A stretch of DNA of 64,000 nt from NCBI GenBank assembly GCA_023362775.1, contig JALMGJ010000013.1, positions 25,460,274 to 25,524,273 of the forward strand. The letters are read 5' to 3'. Origin of the DNA: Charina bottae (Eukaryota > Chordata > Lepidosauria > Squamata > Charinaidae). The position numbers and the translations under genes are program-made. This document shows, piece by piece, positions 1 to 11,100 of the stretch. Each line of letters opens with the position of its first letter. Within the stretch, counting starts at the first letter, position 1. The notes under the pieces were generated by a model. That model worked only from the letters and a program-made list of their open reading frames with translations. It searched no databases and was not told where the DNA came from.

Positions 1-1600
1 TGGTCCTGGCTCCGTCTGTGTCCTTGAGCTTCAGCAGTGTCCTCTCGTGTACCAGAAAGCCGCCTCACCACCCCCATTCTTGCTTTGGGAAAGGGCTTCT
101 GCAATTACTCTGTTCTGCCAATTCCACCCGAGGAGGAGGAGTGGAGAGTAGGGAACACCCCCTGCTTCTTAAGCCAGGAGCTACACCCCCTCCCCAGAAG
201 GGAAGTATCTCAAAGACTGATCTACGGCCACCCTCAACCTTCCTCCATTTGGTGCCTTCCAGTTAGGCTGGACAACGAGTCTTGGACTCTCCAGCCAGCA
301 GAGCTGGGCATTCTTGAAACCATTCAGCCACCGGGAGGGAGCCTGGCTGGAAAGGGCTAAACCTGCACAGAGCCGCTTCTCATGTTTGCCAGCCACTCCC
401 GCCCTTACTGTCTGCTTGGCACGACTGGTGGGTTCTGCTGCTCTAGGAGCGTCTCTTGAATTTAGGGGTTTCTTACCACTCTATCCTTTTAAGGACTGTG
501 ATTTGCCCTTGCTATCCTCCCCAGATGCCCAAGACTTGACTTTACCTATATGGGGAATAACATTAGCTTAAGAATGGCAGCCATCCTTGATTTTTTTCAT
601 CAAGTGCCACAGCCCTGATTAGGCACCTCACATAAAAACCCACAAAGGGACCTGAACCTACAGAGTGTCAGGCTGGGATTTTACCCTGTATCCCACCTCA
701 CCTCCTCTAATTAACAAGGGGGCGGGGAGGCAGTACAAATTTCTCCCGCCCCTGTCTGATTCAGGGTGAAGGACAGACTGGATTAAGAACGTCTGTTTCT
801 CAACCACAATAAAGTCTTTTGGGATCAGCATTGCTTGTGGTTCTGAACGACTCATGAACTGCTTCCAGCCATTCATCTCCCGTCTCCCTTTGTTCTTCTC
901 CCTTCACTTGGCTGAAGGGGGTCCACCTAGCACTGATTATCATAGGAGAAGCAACCCACTAAGATGTTTTTAGAAAAAAGGTGGCCAAAGGTGGAGAAAA
1001 GATGTTTACCATTTCTAAGGAGACCAGAGATAAAGAAAGCTAGAAGATCAAGGCCACCTGGAGCCCAAGTTGATTGCAGACCTTACTGTGGACTATTAAA
1101 GAGAAGTAAAACCCAAGATGGGTCTGATGTGGGCTGGACTGTGGCCCAAAGGAACAGTTGGAACTAGGCATGGAGGAAGTAGCATTCTTACCCAGGTAGT
1201 AAGTTCATGAAGCAAATGAAGCTGAGTTTGGTTTCTGAGAAGAAAGACCTTCTGAGAAGACTAATACTATAGATATTGAGGGTCATAGGCAGTTAGAGGG
1301 ATGCAGAAAGCTACATTGTGAGATCAACAGTCTTAATTCTGTATGAAGATACGAGGCTTTTTGAGGTGGACAGGAGTCATTTAATGTCTGGAAGGGATGG
1401 AGAAGTTTGAGCTGCAAGCCTGGTTTGAAGAGTAGAGCAGAAAGCAGATTTCCAATGCTGTGCACGGCTGCTATGTGGAATTGAGGCCTTCATAAGCAAT
1501 CCAAGCCTGAAAGTTTGCTTCAAGGAATACTGGAGAAGGATCAGCACTTGCTGAAGCAGTTCAAGCCTGTGTCAGGAAGGGGACACACTCAGGAAGCTGC
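1..1600. other. EHD2 3' flank, probably including its 3' UTR
   Basis: No coding exon is recognised here. The stretch lies downstream of the EHD2 stop codon, so part of it should be EHD2 3' UTR on the minus strand. An ATTAAA-type signal can be read on the minus strand near 1379-1385, but it is only a candidate. A plus-strand AATAAA at 809-814 has no gene assigned to it. In human the next gene beyond EHD2 is NOP53, but I see no NOP53 exon. Confidence 0.4.
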
Positions 1601-2137
1601 TTACTCAGCCGAGCCCTTCTGCCGACGCTTGGAAGGCGGAACAAGGTGGTGGGGCAGGTCGGAGGGCAGGCCGTGGCCCTCGAGTTTGACCTCAATGAGG
1701 TGGCTGGCCAGAGCAAACTCCTCGTCATCCAGCATGCCATCCCGGTCAACGTCGCTCAACTTCCAAATCTTCCCGAGAACGGAGTTGGGCAGCTTGGTGG
1801 TGACCATCCAGTTCTTGGCCTTGGTGCCACTTAGCTTGCCATCCATTGGGGAGAGGTTGTAGAAAATCTCATCATACTTGGGCTTGTCCTTGGTCACAAC
1901 CCACTCATCGTCATCCATACCCTCGTAGGCGCCTTCGGTTGCTCCCTCAACAAAGGGACCATTGCGAGTGCCATCAAAGGCTCCCCCTTGGACAATCTGC
2001 TCTGGGACTTCAACCTCCTCCTGGCGCAAAAGGGGCATCAGCTTGGCAATGTCTAGGGTCAGCAACTCATCCAATGCCTCCACCATGCGGGGCTTCAGCC
2101 CATGGAATTTGGTGAAGTCATGCACCATCAGCATCTC
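1601..2137 (-). CDS. EHD2: EHD2 coding exon 5 (linker, EH domain, stop codon)
   Basis: Encodes residues 359-536 and the TAA at 1603-1601. It contains the end of the helical domain ([13 protein letters not shown]), an acidic linker, and the EH domain with one clear EF-hand loop. The basic tail [10 protein letters not shown] is diagnostic of EHD2. Only 229 bp of intron separate it from exon 4. Confidence 0.95.
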   Translation of the reverse strand, partial: EMLMVHDFTKFHGLKPRMVEALDELLTLDIAKLMPLLRQEEVEVPEQIVQGGAFDGTRNGPFVEGATEGAYEGMDDDEWVVTKDKPKYDEIFYNLSPMDGKLSGTKAKNWMVTTKLPNSVLGKIWKLSDVDRDGMLDDEEFALASHLIEVKLEGHGLPSDLPHHLVPPSKRRQKGSAE

Positions 2138-5100
2138 CTGCAGAAAAACCAGAGGAGAGGATAGGTCAAGGCCTCAGCCACATGCCTACCCCTGTAAGAT
2201 GCTGGGATGTTAAAGACATCCAAGGATAAAAACATGGCGCTCCCACGTTGACATGGAGGCTCTCCCGTAATAATAATAAAAAGATCTACGAACAAGGCAG
2301 AGCAGTTGCCTTCACACGGTCCCATGTCATGTCATGGGAAAGGGATTAGACGCAACCTGTCCTCACCTGCATCTTGTTGCAGTCAGGGAAATCGCCAGGT
2401 GAAATATGGTGCTCCAGCTGGATCTTGGCAAAGATGACAGGCAGCTTGTTGATGAGCTGTTTCTTCTTGTTCTCCTTGCCAAAGACGGAGGGCATCTCCC
2501 TCTTTAGGTGGCTAATGATGTGGACATGGACCTGGGAGGGGTGGACAGAGGGCGCGCGTAATGCATTCTATCCTTGATCTCATGCTTGAGATACAGTAAA
2601 AGCACATGGAAAATGGGGGTCTATCTGCAGGAAGAAGGCAAAGGCTGGCTGTCCCCAGAACTGCTGCTGCTGTTGATATCACGGAATGTTTCTACTCCCT
2701 CCAAGAGGGGTTCTGGGGAAGGACGTGGCAACACACCAGGAAGACTCGGCGAGGCACGTGAAACTTCAGCTTGGTAGGGAAAAGCCACAGGGGAGGAGCG
2801 GGGCTACCCTTGATGGCAGGCAGAGACAGCAGCGGTAGGAAGCCTAAGCATTTGAAAGATGAAAAGTCGAGAGGATGGGGGGGGGGGGGGAGACCCAAAC
2901 CCCTGCAAAACAGAAAAGCTTTGCTATAGGGCCAGAAAAGAAAGAACTGCCAAGGAAGAGTGCTTTTCAGAGTCGAAAAAGGCAAGGAAACCAGAGGTGT
3001 CGGAAGCCCCAAATTTACACTGGTTTGAATTTCATGGACCAATCTTCTTTCAAGCCCGTAGCAATCTGACCTTTTCTGTACGTGTTACACTCCAGCTCTC
3101 TGAAGTACTGGCCAGGAATTCTGGGAGTTGAAGTCCAAGACATGGGCAAAGGTGTATGTGAAACACTGGCATATTCCCTCCAGTTTTTAATTAGGGAGTG
3201 TATGAAGAAGCACCAGAGGTTCCTTACAGGTAGTCCTCACTTAACAACCATTAGTTTAGTGGCCCTCACATTTGCGACTGTTGCAGTGTCCCCGCGGCCA
3301 TGTGATCACGATTTGGGTGCTTGGCAACTGGCTTGCATTTATGACCGTCGAGCATCCCATGGTCACGTGGTCGCCATTTTTTACCTTCCTGGCTGGCTTC
3401 TGGCAAACTGGCTTCTGGCAAGCAAAATCAATGGGGAACCACGTGATTCGCTTAACGACTACATGGTTTACTTAATGCCCGTGGTGATTTGCTTAACGGC
3501 CGCTGCAAAAAAAGTCATAAAATTGGGTTGGATTTGCTTAATGACTGGTTTGATTAGCAACCGAAATTCCAGTCCCAATTGTGGTTGTTAACCAAGGACT
3601 GACTACCTGTATATTTCTAGCCTGCAGGTCAACCCACACTTAAGACCTCCAGTCTCTCCTTCCCTGCCTCTGGCTAGCAGGCAGCTTCCGTGACTTTTCC
3701 AGGATTATTTTCTCAAAGGTGGCCTGGATTTATACCTCTGCCCTTTCCTGCACAAGCCACATCGCCAATACTTAAGGAAACCTCCGTGAGATTCTCTTTG
3801 AGGTGAAGGCTTAGCTCAGAGCTTTCCAAACTGTGTGTCGCGACACAAAAGTGTGTCACCACACACAGTCTGGTGTGTCGCCACACAACCCGGAGGCGCT
3901 GATCATCATCAGCGCTTCCGGGTTTTCCCGCGGCGACACACCAACGGCGGTGCGCAAAAACCCGAAAGCGGCAGCAGCGCTTCCGGGTTTTTGCGCGCTG
4001 CCGCAACGGCGGCACTTCCGGGTTTTCCGCGGCGACACACCAACGCCGTGGGAAAACTTTGGAAAGCCCTGGCTTAGCTAGAACTGCAGAGTCTCAGCTG
4101 TGGCTGGGGGGAACAGGAGGAGAGCAAGGGAGGCCCATCCCCAAATGTTGAGCAGGAGATCAGGTGGTAAAGTCTGCCCTGAACCTCTGATGAAGGAAAG
4201 CCTGCAAAGAGAGTGAAAGCAGCTGCTTGGCAATTAAACATAAATAAATAAAAACAGGAGGAAATTGCTCCTGAAGAGCCCTCATGAACACCAACCCATC
4301 CTTTCAGGTGACAGGAAAAGATAAGCCCGTGAAGAGAGAGAAAAAATGGGGAAAACAGAAACTTCCTGTGCTTTGGGGGGCAACATGCTAGCTTTTTTCT
4401 GGGAAACCGAACACCGTCCTATAATAAATAGAGACATCCATCCATTTTTAAAAAGGCGGGGGAATGTTTTAACATTTTGACTATGTAAAGAATGGCACAA
4501 ATTGGCTTCCCTTTTCCATACTATTTCTCTAAATCAGTGTTTCTCAACCTCAGCAACTTTAAGAGGTGTGGACTTCAACTCCCAGAACTCCCCAGCCAGC
4601 TTGGGAGTTGATTCTGGGAGTTGAAGTGCACACATCTTAAAGTTGCCAACTTTGAAAAACAGTGGTCTAGCGCCTCCAGATCAGGTTGAAACCCTGGAGA
4701 TCAGCCCCCAGTCAAGAGGCATAGTTCTGAGCTAGATGGACCGAGACTCTGACTCAGTCTGAAAAAGCTTTCTATGATTCTGCCACGAAGAACCGTGTCA
4801 TACGGTATTTTCTGAGCTGGCTCAGATTCATAATTGGCTGGCAAAGGGACACAGTATGTCCCTTGGAGGGAACAAAAAGACGGATGGTTCTCTTTGCGAG
4901 AAGGGCGGATGTTACAGCTAGGAAATGATGCATCCTAAGGACCGATCTTTGGATGTAATCTTGCTCCTCTATTGCTCCCCGGCTTCTTTTCCATATTCAG
5001 CCACTGCAGAAGGAATGCCCGGAATGACCAAGCAACAGCCATTCCTTTAATCAGGGAAGGCGCAACCTCATTAGAAACACTTAATTGCAAAACCAGAGCA

Positions 5101-8100
5101 GAAGGCAGAGAGAGAGAGAAATAGGAAAAGGGGGCTGAACCCATAAACAGATTGTACCCTGAAGCACAATGCAGACTTCCTCTGTGGGGGTGTAGCCATT
5201 GTTCGGGGAGGGGGGCAGCAGAGGTCCCTTCCCTGCCACTGTGGACAACAGGAAAAGCCGCAATAAAGGCTGGGTGTCCAGCAACAGCCTTCTCCAATGG
5301 GAAGGAGGGAGGCCCATGTCCAGGGAGGGGAGAGTTTTAAAAGCAGCGTTCTCCATCCTGGTGGCTGCCAGATTGTGCTACAATCCACGTCCCATATCAG
5401 CCTCGGCATAAGATGATGGGAATTGCAGTCCAACATGCCATCTGGAAGGGACCACACGGGAGATGGCTACTTTATATCTTGAGAAAGGAAACATACCTTC
5501 TCTCTCTGAGGACAACAGGGAAATTAAGGGCAAGGAAAGATAATCAAGTTCTGTCACCAAGATGGGTGAAAGCAAATTCTGCCACCACACCCAGAAGAGC
5601 AGTGCCCGTTATTTCCTCCCACTCTCCTTTTCCATTTCCCTGTCCCGTCACAGTGAGATGTCTGGGCATGAGACAGACCCCTTCCTTCACCCGTGAACCT
5701 TTGCTGTGGTGCACATTCCTCCCATTGAGCAAGGCTACTGTGACTAGGCCTCCGTTGGGCCATTCGCTGATTTGCCTCCTTGCTCTTCCAGGGGTGGTGG
5801 AGCAACATCTGCTCCTCCCTCTGGTCCCAGCTGCAATAGAGGAGCCTCCTGATGCTGTTGCAAAATAGTATCTGTCGTGCCATTTTTTCACGCAGATACA
5901 TGGTGGACTTTTGCAGCGTAACCTCCTCTCGGAAGGCAAGACCTCCTTTCTAGCTCCATCTGAGTGCAATCATCTCCTTTGGTCCATGGCTGACAGCCAT
6001 GGTATTTCCTTTGGCACCATCTTTCCACTTTCTCCACGGCACTGGGACATTTAACCTACTTCTTTCTTCCTTAACTGGATTGCAGTGTTTTCCTGCTACT
6101 GTGATGGCCTTGTATTTCTTCATCTATCTTTCACAGGCTGAGGAAACGTCCTCTTAATGCACAGTGTGTATTTTGCCCTCCAGTTCCATTGGAATGGAAA
6201 TATTCCACCAGTGGTCAAGAATAAGGCAGCAGAAGATTCATCACTACAATGGAAACCTCTAATGGGCAAATACTCTATTTTTCTTCTTCTTCCAATAGAA
6301 CTGAGTATGTTCTTAATGCCACTGGGTCTGTACCACTAACTATCCCATCCCACTGGAAGAGCAGCTGAATGACTCAGCCAGCTGCCCCCTCACTGATCTC
6401 TTGCAATTCCCTTCTTGCTGGACCCCATTCCTGCCTATTTCCTTCCTCCTTTTAGCCTTTCGGCCTCCCAGTACTTACCCTGACCAAACGGGCTCTCTTG
6501 ACCAGATCATTAAGCTTCCTCAGGGCAGAATTTCGGGGCAGGTTCTGGATGTCCGTGAACAAGTCCTGCTCCTCGAGCTCAAAGAGCCGTCGGTTGTCGG
6601 AGATCATCAGCGGCTCCGACCAGAAGGACCCGATGTAGACACGCAGCACCTCGGGCGTGTTGAACACTTTGCCCAGCGACCACATCAGGGCGCCGTAGAC
6701 CCGCATCAGCTGCTGTGTCTCCACCATGTCGGCCTTGTTCAGGACCACCCGGATCTTGTCCTCGTTGCCCTTGAGGGCCCGGATGGCCTCTGAGAACTCG
6801 TCTGAGATCTCCAGCTTGTGGGCGTCAAAGAGGAGGATGATGAGGTCCACACGCTCGGCAAACCATTGAAGCACCGCGGGGAAGTCGTAGCCTGTGAAGG
6901 AGAGAGGAGCCTTGGGGAATCAGAGGCCGTTTTGCACATTCGTTCAAAGCACAACACGCTTTCACTCTTCTCTCATCCTCAGTCGCCTAGTGCTGGGCAG
7001 CACAGAACCACTTTTGGGGAGGGCTTCCCATTACTTCGGGGCGTGGTGGCTCAGCGGGTAAGACGCCAGGCTTGTCGATCGGAAGATCGCAAGTTCGGAG
7101 GTTCGAATCCCTAGCCCCGCGTGACGGAGTGAGCTCCCGCACTCGCCCCAGCTCTTGCCAACCTAGCAATTCGAAAGCATGCAAATGCAAGTAGATGAAT
7201 AGGTGCCACTTCGGTGGAAAGGTAACAGCGTTCTGCATGCATCATGCCGGCCACATGACTGCGGAAGCGTCTTCGGACAACGCTGGCTCTTCGGCTAACA
7301 AACGGAGATGAGCACCGTCCCCTAGAGTCGGACATGACTGCACAAATGTGCGGGGGGAACCTTTACCTTTTACTTCCCATTACTTCTCCCGATTTGTAGT
7401 CCTCTTCTCAAGTCAATGTGCATCGACTGGTGGAGAGGGCTCCAAATCAGGAGAAGCAACGATGTTGAGACTTTAAGGAAACTTTAAAAATAGAGGAAAT
7501 TGCCTCTTCTGGTCCATCTAATACAGCCTCTCTCAACCTTTTGACCCTGGAGGAACCGTTGAAATATTTCTCAGGCCTGGGGGAACCCCTGAACATTCAG
7601 GCTCAAAGAGGGGCCAGAAGTTACACAATTATTATATTCGTTTCATGGGTAGGCCTGTCTATATGCACTAACAGTGTTCCTAAACTAAAAATGAAGAATG
7701 AAACTTGCCTCTTTCATGTGAAGTTGCCCGACTTTGAAATAATTTTTTAAATAAATCGTGATCTCCCAGGGAACCCCTAGTGACCTCTTGCGGAACCCTG
7801 GTTGAGAAACCCTGAATATAACATGGAGTACACCAGAAGTACACCAAACCACTTCCAAAAATCTTGCCAAGAAAACTGCAGCAACCGGTCCAAAGATGCA
7901 GAAATTCCAAAGGCTGAGGAAATTCAGAACAGGGTCTCCCTGTGAGGTGTCCCAAAGATTAGCACTTCCCAGATCACGTAGCCTATTTCTAGTTGGTGGG
8001 AAAGTGTGCAGGATCCCAACAGGCAATTTGAATGGGTCTACCCATGCATTTGCAAAGAGTTATGGTTTCCCAGACACAGTAAAAACAGATCTTTATACTG

Positions 8101-11100
8101 ACTGTGAGTGCTGGAGATAGATTGGGCTCCAGTTTTAATTCACTGGGGACAGAGTAACAACCCTGCTGGACCCTATTTATCCAATTTTGGGAAAGGCTGT
8201 TGCCAAGCCGTCTTGTCAGGAACCTGCACAATGCAGAGAGCGCTGACCAGCTATGAGCCACAGAGAATCAGATGTCATCTCAGCCTAACGGATCAAGATG
8301 AATAAGTTCCTCCACCAGTCTCCACGTCTTCTCAAAACAAGAGTGAACTTTTGTTTAGAAAGAGGAAAAGCACGTCCAGCGAGACATGTTCTGGTATGGT
8401 TCCTTCCCCTCCCACCAACCTGGATACCCTTTTCCTTTCCAATGAAACAGATTTTCCGTGTACTGTACTGGATTCGCTCCCTCCCTCCGTCAAATCTAAA
8501 CAAGCTTCGTGCTTTCTCAGGCGTTGGAGCCGAGCCACTAGCCCCGCCGTTCCCGCCTGCCTCTTGGCAGCTGAGGTTCATAGGGCTTGTTCCACAGCAC
8601 CAAAAAAGGAAACCGACTCCTTCCATAGGAAAGTCTGAGCCATAGGGCCTCATTGTTCTGACCGATTAAAGAAAACTAATAAAGATGGAAGATCTAAATA
8701 AGAGGGGGAGGGGTTGGCCACGCAGCCTTATCTCAGTCCACCAAGAGGACTCACAGGCCCCTGGAAGGGAAGCTGGGGTTGCCAAAGGTCGCCTAAATCA
8801 TGGCGTAGGCTTGGCTCGAGCGGAAGACCCTGGATTCCTCCACTCCCGATTGGTGTCGCACGACTGAGATACAGAAGGTCAGACAAAGCCACCCTTCTTT
8901 GTTCCCAGTTTGCCTCAAGGAAAGGTTGGAAGGACAGCATTTAAAACCCGAATAGGGTCAGGCCTGGAGCGTCAGAGCATCATAGGATGGGAGAGTTGGA
9001 GGAGGTCACGAAGATCATCCAGGCCAACCACCCTCTACAGTGTGCAGGAAAACGAATTAAACCATGCGCGAGAGGTGGGATGCGCAATCCAATTGAAAGG
9101 TTGAGGGTAGCTCTGGGTCTGTGCTGTGTGTTTTCCCCTCACCACTGAACAGATAAAGCCAAGCTGACTCATGCCCTTGGAACTTAGGGGGCAGGAAAGT
9201 GAGCGTAAGGATGAAAATCATAGTTTAGTTCCCAAGGAGGCCGGAGCCTGCCTCTCAGAAAATCAACCACTCTGGGCCAGGAGCCTCTGCAGGAAATGGA
9301 TATCATGGTCGCCGAGCCTTTGTAGTCAGTCACTGTGTTTCCGGTGAACTTTAAAAATGGTAGGTTTTTGCGTACACAGATCTCTATGTATGCAAGAATA
9401 CAAGGATATTGTTTTAACATTCCTTGCAGATGGCAAGTTTCCAAAGGAAGGTACTTGTAGTTTCTCCCTTTTTTCATCTTCTGGTTTGTTAGGCGGCAGA
9501 ACGCACACTGCAGCTGGCCATCAAGGGCCCACACCGATGCCAGTCCTCCAGGGGCAGAAAACCCTTGGATTCCAGCCAGTCCCACTGCACGAAACAGAAA
9601 GATCTGGCCTGGGGGAGACTCGGGAAGGGTACTTGAGAAGCAACCATGTGCTGGGAAAGCATCTTTTTTCTTTACTCGTGTAATGGGAGGATGAGGGGCA
9701 AAGGATGCTTCCAAATGGGTGGTATGGAAACTCACTAAAGAAAAATACTTAGTCTTAAACCACAAAAAACTAAGTCTTTGATTCCCCCCCCCAAGATAAA
9801 AATACTATGGATGAAAAAAAATCAGAACATAATTGTATGTAACAATATAACCTTGTGCAAAAATTTATCAACCAATACTTGTCAGGCACAATAGGCCTGG
9901 CTAAAACCAGTAACAAAGATTATAACAGGATGCAGCTGATTTATGAAAGACATATGATATTTTTTTTTTTAAATTGCAAGGCCAACTATTAAGAAATGAC
10001 TGAGTGCTGCCAGACATATTTGTTTCAACTTCTGGAATGTTAACATTTGTGCACAATTTCACTAGTTGTGTAAGAATTAACAGCTTTTGCATGAGCCTAT
10101 CTGCATTATTCCTTCTGTACAGATGAAATTCCAGTCTCTTGCTGCAGTGTCCGTGGGACTGGTGGTCTAACTGGGATGGCCTGCTTGTCTCAGAGAGTAA
10201 TACCATTGAAGTTTATAATTGCTGGGTTGAGAATATAGATTTATCTGGTTCCTAATGCTCAGTCAAAAGCTGGCTTGAAACTCAACATTAAAAAAACTCA
10301 GATCATGGCATCTGGTCCCATCACTTCCTGGCAAATAGAAGAGGAAGAAATGGAAGCAGTGACAGATTTTATTTTCTTGGGCTCCAAGATCACCGCAGAC
10401 GGTGACTGCAGCCATGAAATTAAAAGACGCTTGCTCCTTGGGAGGAAAGCTATGGCAAACCTAGACAGCATATTAAAAAGCAGAGACATCACCTTGCCGA
10501 CAAAGGTCCGTATAGTTAAAGCTATGGTTTTTCCAGTAGTAATGTATGGCTGTGAGAGTTGGACCATAAGGAAGGCTGAGCGCCGAAGAATTGATGCTTT
10601 CGAACTGTGGTGCTGGAGAAGACTCTTGAGAGTCCCTTGGACTGCAAGGAGGTCAAATCAGTCAATCCTAAAGGAAATCAACCCTGACTGCTCATTGGAA
10701 GGACAGATGCTGAAGCTGAAGCTCAAATACTTTGGCCACCTAATGAGAAGAGAGGACTCACTGGAAAAGACCCTGATGCTGGGAAAGACTGAGGGCAAAA
10801 GGAGAAGGGGACGGCAGAGGATGAGATGGTTAGATAGCATCACCGATGCAACGAACATGAACTTGAGCAAACTCCGGGAGACAGTGGAGGACAGGAAGGC
10901 CTGGCGTGCTATGGTCCATGAGGTCACGAAGAGTCGGACACGACTGAACGACTGAACAACAAAATGCTCAGTCATATTATCAAGTAAGTATAATTTCCCC
11001 CAGCTGCATCCCACTTCAAGTCGTAGAACAAAACTTAGCACATGTCAGGGAGACCAAGCATCCTTAGAAATAACGATACATTCTTCCTTCACTGTAAAAT

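Larger units (their letters stand above)
2532..6478. other. EHD2 intron between coding exons 3 and 4
   Basis: No coding signal beyond short chance frames. The intron holds a G-run near 2879-2891, a fragment of a palindromic hAT MITE near 3113-3158, a Tigger-like MITE (3227-3609), a GC-rich hAT MITE (3827-4071) and a palindromic hAT MITE (4535-4664). A short MITE-like scrap with the phrase gggaattgcagtccaac lies near 5415-5450. I see nothing specific in the rest. Confidence 0.7.

Noticed and set aside
809..814. Plus-strand AATAAA as the end of a convergent gene
   Set aside because: No plus-strand exon is recognisable to its left; a single hexamer is not enough.
7038..7110. tRNA-like sequence
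   Set aside because: It has tRNA promoter boxes but is the head of a SINE with a tail and target duplications; similar heads occur at the other SINE copies, and none is a tRNA gene.
10275..10955. Host gene encoding a 226-residue protein
   Set aside because: The sequence is the 3' end of a BovB LINE bounded by a 12-bp target duplication.
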